9,357 nucleotides of DNA from Candidatus Hydrogenedentota bacterium (GTDB lineage: Bacteria; UBA8481; J006): the NCBI GenBank assembly GCA_003697085.1, contig RFFU01000096.1:1-9357 (forward strand). The letters are read 5' to 3'. This document shows, piece after piece, positions 1-7,793 of the stretch. Position numbers and translations under genes: made by a program. Under the pieces are notes generated by a model. That model was not told the origin of the DNA. It saw nothing but the letters and a program-made list of their open reading frames with translations, and ran no database searches. Position 1 is the first letter of the stretch. Every line of letters starts with the position of its first letter.

Positions 1-240
1 CTCGATCCCTTTCCCGGCGGCGATATTCGGAGGGTGCAGGTTCGGAACGGGGACCGTTTCCTGCTCTGTACCGACGGTGTTTCCGGTCTTGCGACGAAGG
101 CGGTATTGGCCCGGTACGCATCCATTCCCGATATCGATGCGGCCTTGGAGGAGCTGGAGGCGCACCTTCTCCAGGCTGGCTCTCCCGACAATATCACCGC
201 GATCCTTGTCGATCTTCGTTGCCGAGAAAAAGCCTCTTGA
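1..240 (+). CDS. PP2C-type Ser/Thr protein phosphatase, C-terminal part (5' end outside window)
   Basis: The reading frame is open from base 1 to the TGA at 238-240, giving 79 residues and no visible start, so the gene begins upstream of the window. Two signatures of the PP2C (PPM) family are present in the right order. RFLLCTDGVSGL resembles the LLCSDGL strand, whose Asp binds a catalytic metal. SPDNITAILVDL is the C-terminal DN-T motif, whose Asp also binds metal. Family members are Mn/Mg-dependent phosphatases that remove phosphate from Ser/Thr, in bacteria often opposing a Hanks-type kinase (PrpC/Stp) or acting in SpoIIE-like regulation. A GTG at 34 is an internal Val codon, not the start, because the homologous fold continues upstream of it. 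The N-terminal metal-binding motifs cannot be seen, so activity and domain architecture are unknown. No kinase gene is visible here. Confidence 0.85.
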   Translation, partial: LDPFPGGDIRRVQVRNGDRFLLCTDGVSGLATKAVLARYASIPDIDAALEELEAHLLQAGSPDNITAILVDLRCREKAS

Positions 241-343
241 CATTCAATTCCCAGCCTCTGATCTTGCAACGTCCGCGGAATTCCTTTCCGATGACTGCTT
301 TCAAACGGAAATCTCCATGATTTGTCCTTCTCAAACAAGACAT

Positions 344-382
344 CTTGCATCTCGTACGCAGACTCCCGCACTTGCATCTCGT
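344..382. repeat. 12-bp direct repeat pair
   Basis: The 12-mer CTTGCATCTCGT occurs at 344-355 and again at 371-382, 27 bases start to start, in gene-free DNA. The second copy runs into the left arm of the inverted-repeat cluster at 378-477. A second short direct repeat, TTCCCGCCTCT, lies at 510-520 and 559-569. These may be remnants of local duplication or target-site-like sequence. No regulator is identified. Confidence 0.5.
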
Positions 383-477
383 TCCCAGGATCCCCCTCGT
401 CTGGGAAGGTCTGCACCGGAGGTTCCGCCTCGAGGCGGCGTCGTTCCCTCCGGCAGGGAGATTTGGGAACGGACGAG
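378..477. repeat. REP-like cluster of inverted repeats
   Basis: Three hairpins lie in tandem: TTCCCAG/CTGGGAA (382-388 and 401-407), the perfect 14-bp palindrome CCGCCTCGAGGCGG (425-438), and GTTCCC/GGGAAC (443-448 and 465-470, with TCCCT/AGGGA at 445-449 and 455-459 as an alternative). The outer ends are also roughly complementary: CTCGTTCCCA (378-387) against TGGGAACGGACGAG (464-477). The CTCGTTCCCAGG...GGAGG..CCGCCTC...TGGGAACG..CGAG pattern resembles REP-type extragenic palindromes dispersed in many bacterial genomes and, in some cases, mobilised by REP-associated (RAYT/TnpA-REP) transposases. That assignment is from memory of the family, not from a search. No T-run follows, so it is not a standard terminator. 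No transposase gene is in the window. Confidence 0.5.
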
Positions 478-642
478 CCGCGCCTGCCGAAACAAGATGA
501 TTTTCCTGCTTCCCGCCTCTCCAGGTGGCTCACTATGTACCTGTGCATACCCAAATTTTTCCCGCCTCTTGCTTGATACCAACGGAGGTGCCTGTTATCA
601 GAAAGGGCCTAATGCAGGCAGTGCGGTTCCAGAAGAAGGAAC

Positions 643-671
643 TTGTGTGGAAAACGAGTCACATGGATAAA
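643..671 (+). promoter_or_regulatory. Weak candidate sigma70-like promoter of the aspartic protease gene
   Basis: TTGTGT at 643-648 and GATAAA at 666-671 are 17 bases apart, and each matches the consensus at only about 4 of 6 positions. TACTAT at 681-686 is an alternative -10. The surrounding DNA is A-rich, as expected for a promoter. The ribosome-binding site is probably the purine run GGGGAAAGGAAG (687-698), 8 bases before the ATG at 707. Confidence 0.25.
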
Positions 672-703
672 AATAGGAAATACTATGGGGAAAGGAAGCG
701 TGA

Positions 704-1087
<384 letters not shown>

Positions 1088-1558
1088 AAAACTGTCCAAC
1101 AACTCTTTAGACCGCGTGGGAGATCAACACGGTTGTTCATTTCATTAATGTGGATCAAGCCGAGTGGCTCGTGTCATGGGGGAGCCTTTTCACGGTAGTC
1201 GGCTAACGTCCAGACTCACCCAACGCTGTGGAAAACAGCGGAATAGCGGTCAGGTGCCACGCCTTGTTACGGGATTGTTCGGCCAGGATTCCACAACTCG
1301 TATTCGCCGATATCAATGTTGCTGTTCCAAACTACAGTGTCTTTCCGGCAAGCGTGCGTGAAGTGGTGCAGCATCCGACGGTAAACTTTGCTCCGAAAAG
1401 AAGACGTGTCCATGATTCGAAAAATGGTCCCGCCGCCGCGAAATCGTTTTTTGCGCTCGCGTCCGAATCTTGCGCTACGGCGACGGAGGAAGAATGGAGC
1501 CTACCTTGGAGATACCAGCGCGGGTTCGCGAAGATATCCCGCCTCCAACCGTGTGTCC
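1088..1558. other. Gene-free region between convergent protease and macro-domain genes
   Basis: There are 471 bases in which no frame shows a recognisable domain. The open frames here run on into the antisense of the macro gene and look like shadows. A hairpin CGCTGT-GGAAA-ACAGCG lies at 1224-1240 without a following T-run, so it is at best a weak transcript end. The two flanking genes converge on this stretch, so it should contain terminators in both directions, but I could not recognise an intrinsic one. No tRNA fold, CRISPR repeat or insertion-sequence end was seen. Confidence 0.5.
1224..1240. repeat. Short perfect hairpin in the convergent intergenic region
   Basis: CGCTGT (1224-1229) and ACAGCG (1235-1240) pair perfectly around a GGAAA loop. 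No U-tract follows on either strand. It could stabilise a 3' end or be chance. Confidence 0.35.
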
Positions 1559-2092
1559 TCACTCGCCGTAAAGAAGCCCCTCATAGATCGCTTTCGTCTC
1601 CGCGTCGAAACAGGCGAAAACGAGACGCGTGATCGAGGATTTCGGATGCTCCTCGAAGTATTTCCGGCACGTCTCCACCGCGATCCGAGCCGCACGCTCC
1701 TTCGGAAAACGATAAACCCCCGTGCTGATCGCGGGAAAAGCGATGGATCTGATCCCTTTTTCTTCACCGAGTTGGAGACTCTTGCGATAGCATCCCGCCA
1801 AGAGTTCATCCTCACCGCGCGTTCCGCCTCCCCAGACGGGACCGACGGCATGAATGACGTAACGAGCAGGGAGGCGGTATCCGTTCGTAATCTTGGCATC
1901 TCCCGTTTCACATCCCCTTAGCATCCGGCACTCTTCCAGAAGTCCCGGCCCGGCGGCCCGGTGGATCGCACCGTCCACGCCGCCTCCGCCCAGAAGCGTC
2001 CGGTTCGCGGCATTGACGATCGCATCGACGTCCAACGTCGTGATGTCTCCCTGAAAAACCTCCCATACCCTTTCCCGTGTCGTCGAATCCAT
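1559..2092 (-). CDS. ymdB: Macro-domain O-acetyl-ADP-ribose deacetylase / ADP-ribose hydrolase (YmdB type)
   Basis: The 177-residue product is a single macro domain, the same length as E. coli YmdB as I remember it. Visible motifs are GDIT (15-18), VDAIVNAAN (22-30) with N30, [14 protein letters not shown] (35-48) with D40 in the position of the catalytic Asp of MacroD-type enzymes, [22 protein letters not shown] (64-85), and the phosphate loop [13 protein letters not shown] (118-130). These enzymes hydrolyse O-acetyl-ADP-ribose and remove mono-ADP-ribose from acidic residues; E. coli YmdB is also reported to modulate RNase III. All key residues are intact, so activity is expected. The ATG at 2092-2090 has AAGGAGG about 11 bases upstream. 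The gene lies 113 bases downstream of mutL on the same strand and may be read with mutS-mutL. Functional coupling to repair is only inferred from position. Confidence 0.93.
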   Translation of the reverse strand: MDSTTRERVWEVFQGDITTLDVDAIVNAANRTLLGGGGVDGAIHRAAGPGLLEECRMLRGCETGDAKITNGYRLPARYVIHAVGPVWGGGTRGEDELLAGCYRKSLQLGEEKGIRSIAFPAISTGVYRFPKERAARIAVETCRKYFEEHPKSSITRLVFACFDAETKAIYEGLLYGE

Positions 2093-2162
2093 ATCTTCCC
2101 TTCCCTCCTTCCTCTGAAAATTCCCTTCTCCACCGTATCAAAAACCAATCCATCGAACCGTT

Positions 2163-2199
2163 ACGGCCCGGGACCGCCCGAGAAATCACGACCGGCCGT
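2163..2199. repeat. Inverted repeat just downstream of mutL
   Basis: ACGGCC (2163-2168) pairs with GGCCGT (2194-2199) across a 25-base G+C-rich loop, beginning 7 bases after the mutL stop on the - strand. On that strand a run of five T follows only some 20 bases later. This makes it a poor intrinsic terminator, and read-through into the macro gene is plausible. Confidence 0.3.
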
Positions 2200-2205
2200 T
2201 TCTGA

Positions 2206-4023
2206 TCAAGTTCGTTCGAACCGCTTATCCAATTCGGCGATGCTGATCCGCACCATTGTAGGACGGCCGTGAGGACAATTATACGGGTCGGTCGCCCGCG
2301 CCAAAAGCCGGAGAATTTCCCGGGCTTCTTCCGGCTCCAGCCGGCTGCGGCCCTTCACGGCGGCTCGGCAGGCCATTCGCGCGATACGCGCGTGCGGCAC
2401 CATCTCCTCCCGCACCTCTCCCCCCTCCCGCAACTCCGACAACACCTCGCGAAAGATACGCGTCGCGGAGGAAACGGAGAGCAGAGCGGGGACGGTTCGG
2501 ACACAAATGGAGCCCGGCCATACCTCAATTTCGAAACCCAACTCCGCCAACGTCTCCCGCATCTCCTCAACCACGGCGATCTCCGCCGGTGTCGCCTCGA
2601 CCGTCACCGGAACGATCAACGGAGCCACCTCCGTTTCTCCATTTTGACACTGCTCCATCAGCGCATCGTAGAGCACTCGCTCGTGAGCCGCGTGCTGATC
2701 CACAATCACCAGTCCCTCGCCGTCCTCCGCCAACAGATACCTCCCGCCCACCTCGCCGCGATATTCCAACCGGGCCGCCGCCCGTTCCAGCATCTCCTTC
2801 TCCGAAGAAAAGCCCGCCTCGTCCCTCCCGCTCTCTCTTCCTCTCTCGTCATTCTCACATCGTTCAGGTTCCTCCCGCGCCGGAACCGCCGCGGGGGAGG
2901 AAGCCTTTTCCTTCCGAAAAGCCGCCCAGATCGTCTTTTGAGTCATGCGTTCCTCTTGGGGAAGGGAGGTCGCCTTGTCAGATTTCAATACTATCGTCGG
3001 GCTCGGAAGCCGAAGATCACCGCGGAGTCTTGTTCTCAGAGAACGGGACACGAAGCGATGCAACGCCCTGGGGTCACGAAAACGCACTTGCGCCTTTGTC
3101 GGATGAACATTGACGTCCACTTCCTCGGCCGGAACAAACAACCCGAGAAAGACGACGGGAAAGCGGCCCGGAGGAAGAACGCCTTCGTACCCCGCCGCAA
3201 TGGCGTGGGCAATCGTGGGATCCGAGATCGGACGTCCGGAGAGGTGATAAGAGAACCCGGTGCGGTTTCTCCGAGTTAAGTGCGTCGGTCCGATCAGGCC
3301 CTTGATTCGATAGGAACCTTCCTTGGCTTCCACGTCCGCCATTTCCCGCGCCGCATCCGCGCCGAGAACCGCAACGGCCACGTCGCGCAGACGGCCGTTG
3401 CCCGAGGTAAAAAAGAACCGCTTCCCGTCACGAATCAACTCGAACGAAACTTCAGGATGGGCCGGTGCAAGCCGTTCGATGATCTCGGCGATCCGCGCGA
3501 ATTCCGCGCGCTCCGATTTGATGAACTTGAGCCGCGCGGGGGTTTTGAGAAAAAGGTCGGTGACTTCCACCGTCGTTCCGACATCCCGCGCGGCCGGTTC
3601 CAGTTTCTCCGCAATCCGTCGAGGATCAAGATCCGCCTCGGAGGAGGCATCGAGCGGGAGGCGGGCGGCCTCGCCGTTCGAAACGCGACTCGTCAAGGTC
3701 AGACGGCCTACGACCGCGATCGTCGCCAGCGCCTCCCCGCGAAATCCCAACGTGCCGATCCTTTGAAGATCGTCTCCGGAAAAGAGTTTCGAGGTTGCGT
3801 GCCGAACAACCGCCAACGGCATCTCCTCCCGCGGAATCCCGCAGCCGTCATCCGAAACCTCAATCCTCTTCAATCCTCCTCCTTCGACGGAAACGACGAT
3901 CCGACGCGCACCGGCATCGAGCGAATTCTCGACGAGTTCCTTGACGACCGAGGCCGGCCGTTCGATCACTTCCCCCGCTGCGATCCGAACCACTACATCC
4001 TCCGGAAGCCGCCGGATGGTCAT
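2206..4023 (-). CDS. mutL: DNA mismatch repair protein MutL (endonuclease type)
   Basis: MutL is the ATP-dependent matchmaker that couples MutS to strand incision. Its N-terminal GHKL ATPase shows VENSLDAGA (31-39), SDDGCGI (57-63) and GTLGFRGEALATIA (90-103), then LFLKTPARLKF. A charged, probably disordered linker follows, then a dimerisation domain. That domain carries DQHAAHE (442-448), ACRAA (551-555) and CPHGRP (583-588), the metal-site signatures of nicking MutL proteins. In the DQHA(X)2E(X)4E motif the last Glu is Asp453, a conservative change. I place the start at 4023: its ATG overlaps the mutS TGA as ATGA, GGAGAGG lies a few bases before it, and MTIRRLPEDV begins where the family usually begins. 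A further ATG at 4050 would add nine unconserved residues inside mutS. Length is 605 residues, typical for the family. Co-transcribed and probably translationally coupled with mutS. Confidence 0.97.
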   Translation of the reverse strand: MTIRRLPEDVVVRIAAGEVIERPASVVKELVENSLDAGARRIVVSVEGGGLKRIEVSDDGCGIPREEMPLAVVRHATSKLFSGDDLQRIGTLGFRGEALATIAVVGRLTLTSRVSNGEAARLPLDASSEADLDPRRIAEKLEPAARDVGTTVEVTDLFLKTPARLKFIKSERAEFARIAEIIERLAPAHPEVSFELIRDGKRFFFTSGNGRLRDVAVAVLGADAAREMADVEAKEGSYRIKGLIGPTHLTRRNRTGFSYHLSGRPISDPTIAHAIAAGYEGVLPPGRFPVVFLGLFVPAEEVDVNVHPTKAQVRFRDPRALHRFVSRSLRTRLRGDLRLPSPTIVLKSDKATSLPQEERMTQKTIWAAFRKEKASSPAAVPAREEPERCENDERGRESGRDEAGFSSEKEMLERAAARLEYRGEVGGRYLLAEDGEGLVIVDQHAAHERVLYDALMEQCQNGETEVAPLIVPVTVEATPAEIAVVEEMRETLAELGFEIEVWPGSICVRTVPALLSVSSATRIFREVLSELREGGEVREEMVPHARIARMACRAAVKGRSRLEPEEAREILRLLARATDPYNCPHGRPTMVRISIAELDKRFERT

Positions 4024-6647
4024 TTCCTCTCCCGAAGATGCTCGGTCCATTCCGCGATCCGGGCGTGAGCCTCGCGCGGGGTCATTTCATCCGGATCGAG
4101 ATTTCTGATTTCCTCGAGAATCCTCGAACTCGGAGACGATTCTTCGCCCGGCCCCTCCGGGGAAGAGGCCGAATCAGCCAACATACCGAAGAGAGTCGGC
4201 TGATCGGGATTGGCCAGAACCGCCAGCCGCGCTCCTCCCGTGCTCCCCATCTCCAAAAGGGACAGGATCTCCTTCGCCCGTTCGATCACCGGCCGCGGAA
4301 CCCCGGCCAGCTCCGCGACCTGGATACCGTAGGAGCGATCCGCGGCTCCCGGACGAATCTCGTGGAGAAAGTGAATCTTCTCGTTCCATTCCCTGACAAC
4401 GACCGTGGCGTTGAATACTCCCGGGACCATCTTCTCCAGATTCGTCAATTCGTGATAGTGCGTCGCGAACATCGAGAGAGTTCCGCGTCCCGAAAGCGCT
4501 TCGACGATCCCCCAGGCAATCGAAAGACCATCGTACGTGCTCGTGCCTCGTCCGATCTCGTCAAGAATCACCAGCGATCGTTCAGTGGCTCGCCTCAATA
4601 TCGCCGCCGCCTCGACCATCTCGACCATAAATGTCGAAAGGCCTCGGGCCAGACGGTCCCCCGCGCCGATCCGCGCGAAGACCGCGTCGAACGGTGTCAA
4701 GACACACCGGCGTGCCGGAACGAAGGAACCGGCTTGAGCCATCAAAACGATCAAGGCATTCTGGCGGATGTAGGTTGATTTCCCCGACATATTCGGGCCC
4801 GTCAGGACCATAAATCGCCTTTCGCCCTCGAGGTGCGCGTCGTTGGGAACGAAAGATTCTCCGGCGGGAAGAAGTTCCTCGACAACGGGATGGCGCCCGC
4901 CGTCGACTCTCAGAATGGCGTGATCCGCGTCGATCACTTCGGGCCGTACATAGTGCGCACCCACCGCCTTCTCCGCCAACGCTGCCGCGACGTCGATGAC
5001 CGCAACCGCGGAGGCCGTCCTCTGAAGGCGCGGCACGTACGCGAGCAACTCACGGCGCAGTTCCTCGAAGAGCCGCGCTTCCACCTCCGCCATCCGTTCG
5101 TTCGCCCGTAAGACCCGATCCTCGTGAACCTTCAATTCCTCCGTATAATACCGCTCCGCATTCGTCAAAGTCTGCTTTCGTATGTACTCCGCAGGAACCT
5201 TCTCCAGATTGGCTTTCGTTACTTCAATGTAGTATCCGAAGACATTGTTGTAACCCACCTTCAGGGAAGAAATCCCTGTTCGTTCTCTTTCCCGAGGTTG
5301 GAGTTCGGCCAACCAGCGGCGAGATTCGCGGGATCCTTTCCTCAAGGCGTCCAATTCCTCGTCCACGCCTTCACGAAAAAGTGGGCCCTCGCCGATGGAA
5401 ATCGGCGGCTCATCCACCAAACGTGTTCGGATCTTTTCCACGAATTCCGGAATTGGATCGAGATCGCGTTCGAGGCCGGCGCAGTCCGTCCCAAGCTCTT
5501 TTTTCACGGAGCCGACCCGATCAAGCGAGTCCGCCAGCGCCAGAACCTCACGCGGTGTGATCCTTCCCAGAGAAAGTTTTCCGGCCAGTCGTTCAATATC
5601 GTGAACTCCCTTCAAACTCTTCCGAACCGTCTCACGAAGGACAGTGTTTGCGAAGAAGAAATCGACCTGATCGAGTCTGCGAAGGATTTCCTCGCGATTC
5701 CGCACGGGACCCGAAAGGCGGTGAAGGAGGAGGCGCGAACCGGCGGCGGTGACACAAAGATCCAGAATCGCGCGCAAAGTGGCTCTCCGGTCACCCGTCG
5801 GCGACTCGATGATTTCCAACTGCAGAAGCGTCGCGGGATCGAGGACCATCGTCGCGCTCGTCTCGATTCTCCGGGGCTCGCCGATATGAAGTAAGGCCTT
5901 CTTTTGTGTCGCACCGAGATATTCGAGAAGAATTCCCACGGCGAGTCCGGCTCCGTTGACTCCGTCCTCCGGCGAGCCAAGACCCAGCGGGTCGAGCGTG
6001 GCGACGCGGAAATGGCGCTTCAAAAGATCGGTTACGTGTGCGGGAGAGGCCTGCCAATCCGGAATTCGGCTCACGACGTGTTCCGGCAGGGCGGCACAAA
6101 GCGCCTTCTGCTCCTCATCATCGGCCTGGTCCGGCAAAACGATCTCGGCGGGACGAAAACGCGCCAACACCGCCTCGATCTCCGAACGGTCTTCCGAAAC
6201 GGCGTAATAGAGTTCACCGGTGAAGAGATCACAGAGGGCGACGGCCCATTCGTTTCGAAGCCGAATGGGCGTCGCAAGAAAGGTGTTCTCTCGGCTCTCG
6301 TCCGAAGCGTAGGTCCCCGGCGTGACCACGCGCGTGACTTCGCGCTTCACCAATCCCTTGGCCTTCGCCGGATCCTCCGTCTGATCGCACACGGCCACGT
6401 GGTAGCCCCGGCGAACGAGACGCGCGATGTAGCCTTCCGCCGAATGATGCGGCACCCCGGCCAGCGGCAATCGTCCGGCCTTGCCCATCGCTTTCGAGGT
6501 CAGGGTCAGTTCGAGTTCCTTCGCGGCGATCTCCGCATCCCGCTCGAACATCTCGTAGAAATCTCCGATCCGGAACATCACGATCGAATCGGGATACGCC
6601 GCCTTGATCGAACGATACTGTTTCAACAAGGGTGTCTCGTGAGCCAT
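4020..6647 (-). CDS. mutS: DNA mismatch recognition protein MutS
   Basis: MutS dimers bind mispaired or looped DNA and recruit MutL on ATP exchange. The 875-residue product has the mismatch-reading motif GDFYEMF (28-34; F30 stacks on the mismatch and E32 contacts it), the connector, lever and clamp domains, and a complete ABC ATPase. The ATPase shows Walker A GPNMSGKST (617-625), Walker B with signature DEIGRGTST (696-704), and ATHYHEL. After the ATPase comes QPTLF (816-820), matching the QxxLF type of beta-clamp-binding motif, then an acidic Ser/Glu-rich linker and the conserved C-terminal helix DPDEMTPREA. No inactivating change was found, so this is full-length MutS1, not MutS2. It diverges from the glycosyltransferase operon and overlaps mutL by four bases. 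The ATG at 6647 lacks a good Shine-Dalgarno immediately before it. An AAGGAG lies about 23 bases upstream, too far to act normally. Confidence 0.98.
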   Translation of the reverse strand: MAHETPLLKQYRSIKAAYPDSIVMFRIGDFYEMFERDAEIAAKELELTLTSKAMGKAGRLPLAGVPHHSAEGYIARLVRRGYHVAVCDQTEDPAKAKGLVKREVTRVVTPGTYASDESRENTFLATPIRLRNEWAVALCDLFTGELYYAVSEDRSEIEAVLARFRPAEIVLPDQADDEEQKALCAALPEHVVSRIPDWQASPAHVTDLLKRHFRVATLDPLGLGSPEDGVNGAGLAVGILLEYLGATQKKALLHIGEPRRIETSATMVLDPATLLQLEIIESPTGDRRATLRAILDLCVTAAGSRLLLHRLSGPVRNREEILRRLDQVDFFFANTVLRETVRKSLKGVHDIERLAGKLSLGRITPREVLALADSLDRVGSVKKELGTDCAGLERDLDPIPEFVEKIRTRLVDEPPISIGEGPLFREGVDEELDALRKGSRESRRWLAELQPRERERTGISSLKVGYNNVFGYYIEVTKANLEKVPAEYIRKQTLTNAERYYTEELKVHEDRVLRANERMAEVEARLFEELRRELLAYVPRLQRTASAVAVIDVAAALAEKAVGAHYVRPEVIDADHAILRVDGGRHPVVEELLPAGESFVPNDAHLEGERRFMVLTGPNMSGKSTYIRQNALIVLMAQAGSFVPARRCVLTPFDAVFARIGAGDRLARGLSTFMVEMVEAAAILRRATERSLVILDEIGRGTSTYDGLSIAWGIVEALSGRGTLSMFATHYHELTNLEKMVPGVFNATVVVREWNEKIHFLHEIRPGAADRSYGIQVAELAGVPRPVIERAKEILSLLEMGSTGGARLAVLANPDQPTLFGMLADSASSPEGPGEESSPSSRILEEIRNLDPDEMTPREAHARIAEWTEHLRERK

Positions 6648-6740
6648 GAGGGAAGTTTCAGGGAAGGAGGCTCCTTGTGCAACCGAGAAAAGGGGAGCAA
6701 CTCCAAAAAACGGTGACTCGTCCAGTCCCCCTTCCGGTTG

Positions 6741-6769
6741 TTGGCATCATCGGACCGCGCCGGTATACT
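6741..6769 (+). promoter_or_regulatory. Sigma70-type promoter of the glycosyltransferase operon
   Basis: TTGGCA (6741-6746) and TATACT (6764-6769) are separated by exactly 17 bases, each with one or two mismatches to the consensus. Initiation would fall at about 6776, leaving only some 16 bases of leader before the ATT at 6792 and about 30 before the TTG at 6807. The promoter sits in the 144-base divergent region upstream of mutS. I found no equally good promoter on the - strand for mutS. Confidence 0.6.
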
Positions 6770-6779
6770 GTAACCATCG

Positions 6780-6785
6780 AGGAGG
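6780..6785 (+). promoter_or_regulatory. Strong ribosome-binding site that questions the start codon of the first operon gene
   Basis: AGGAGG is a full anti-16S match. The codon 6 bases downstream, in frame with the glycosyltransferase, is ATT at 6792. The conventional in-frame starts are 21 bases (TTG, 6807) and 27 bases (ATG, 6813) away, which is too far for normal spacing. An in-frame TAA at 6771-6773 blocks any start further upstream. Confidence 0.6.
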
Positions 6786-6806
6786 GCAGCGATTTCGACC
6801 TTCGGC

Positions 6807-7793
6807 TTGTCAATGATTACGAAGAATGCCGCGCCGACCTTGCGGCGCGCCCTCGATCCGTTCAAGGACCTCGTCTCCGAAATCGTCGTGGCTGACACCG
6901 GCTCCATCGATGACACGAAAGCGATCCTGAGCGAATACGGCGCCCGCGTCGTGGATGTTCCGTGGCAAGATGATTTCAGCGCCGCACGCAACGCCGCGCT
7001 CGAACACGCCCGAACCGACTGGATCTTCTCCCTCGACGCCGATGAATTCGTCACGCGGGAGACCGCCGAACAGATCGCCGCCGCCGTAAAGAATCCAAAC
7101 GTCGAGGCTTATCTGGTCGATACGATCAACTACACCACGGAACCGGACGATGGCACGCTTCGGACCTCTCCACCGCTCCCCGACCTCGCTCCCTATTTTT
7201 TCGTCTCTACCAAAATTCGGCTTGCCGTTCGAACGCTTCGCTGGTCAGGCCGCGTTCACGAACTTCTCGAAATCGATGCGCGGAGGAAAAAATGCCGGAT
7301 AGGGAAATTGAACGGTGTCGTCTATCACGACGGCCACATCCACCGCCCTCAACGATCGGGTTACTATCATTCCCTCGCACGCCGGGCGTTCGAGGAGGGA
7401 GAAGCGCACGCGGGAATCGTAACCGTCCTCGCTCTCGAAGCCGTCCGCGCGGGAAACGCCGAAGAAGCCTTTGCTCTCTTCAAGAAGGCGATGGAGATGG
7501 AGCCTGGATCTCCGACTCCGATCGTCTGGCTCGGAAAAATCCTCCACAAGAACGGGCGCAGTTCGGAAGCCCTGGTCCTTCTTCAGGAAGGGCTCAAGAA
7601 AACAGGCGGCCACGGCTCGATCCTTGCCGAAATGATCACCATCCATTCGGAACTCGGTGAAAAGGACTGCGTGAACACGCTTCGGACCCTCGCCGATCGG
7701 ATTTGCCCCGATGACCCGTCTGTCACCGCCGCGCTCGCGAGACACTCCGGCTCCGCTTCGGCCCGAACTCCCCTCGCCGGAAAGACGTCGTGA
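6807..7793 (+). CDS. GT2-family glycosyltransferase with C-terminal TPR region
   Basis: This belongs to the family of GT-A fold glycosyltransferases fused to tetratricopeptide repeats. Counting from TTG 6807 (328 residues): the first strand is SMITKNAAPTLRRAL, then IVVADTGSIDDT (26-37, nucleotide-binding), WQDDFSAARNAAL (53-65), and the DXD-type metal motif SLDADE (75-80). A WSGRVHELL segment (146-154) and YHDGHIHRP follow, and about 203-300 form helix-turn-helix TPR-like repeats (EEAFALFKKAMEMEPGS; SEALVLLQEGLKK). It probably transfers a sugar from a nucleotide donor to a protein or glycan; the acceptor is unknown. The start is uncertain. Upstream codons from ATT 6792 read ISTFGL, which would complete the first strand and fit the AGGAGG at 6780, so the real protein may start there with a non-standard codon. 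It is the first gene of an operon and overlaps the next by GTGA. Confidence 0.88.
   Translation: MSMITKNAAPTLRRALDPFKDLVSEIVVADTGSIDDTKAILSEYGARVVDVPWQDDFSAARNAALEHARTDWIFSLDADEFVTRETAEQIAAAVKNPNVEAYLVDTINYTTEPDDGTLRTSPPLPDLAPYFFVSTKIRLAVRTLRWSGRVHELLEIDARRKKCRIGKLNGVVYHDGHIHRPQRSGYYHSLARRAFEEGEAHAGIVTVLALEAVRAGNAEEAFALFKKAMEMEPGSPTPIVWLGKILHKNGRSSEALVLLQEGLKKTGGHGSILAEMITIHSELGEKDCVNTLRTLADRICPDDPSVTAALARHSGSASARTPLAGKTS

Noticed and set aside
77-670. 197-residue frame crossing the phosphatase end and the gene-free region
   Set aside because: It starts inside the phosphatase in another frame, runs through the palindromic cluster and has no domain or ribosome-binding site.
1228-1921. Two overlapping + strand frames between the protease and macro genes
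   Set aside because: Their downstream halves are antisense to the macro gene and their upstream halves show no motif; codon use is not gene-like.
4024-4050. Earlier ATG at 4050 as the mutL start
   Set aside because: It adds nine residues not typical of the family and would overlap mutS by 31 bases. The ATG at 4023 has a better ribosome-binding site and an ATGA overlap.
2269-4068. 336- and 262-residue open frames on the + strand opposite mutL
   Set aside because: They are antisense to the conserved MutL ATPase and C-terminal motifs, and their Arg/Pro/His-rich composition is typical of shadow frames.
6664-6676. AAGGAGGCTCCTT inverted repeat as a regulatory operator
   Set aside because: It is only 13 bases and contains Shine-Dalgarno-like sequence that could be chance. 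It is too far from the mutS start to be its ribosome-binding site.
5124-6716. Long + strand frames opposite mutS
   Set aside because: They mirror the mutS codons and contain no recognisable domain, and MutS is intact on the - strand.
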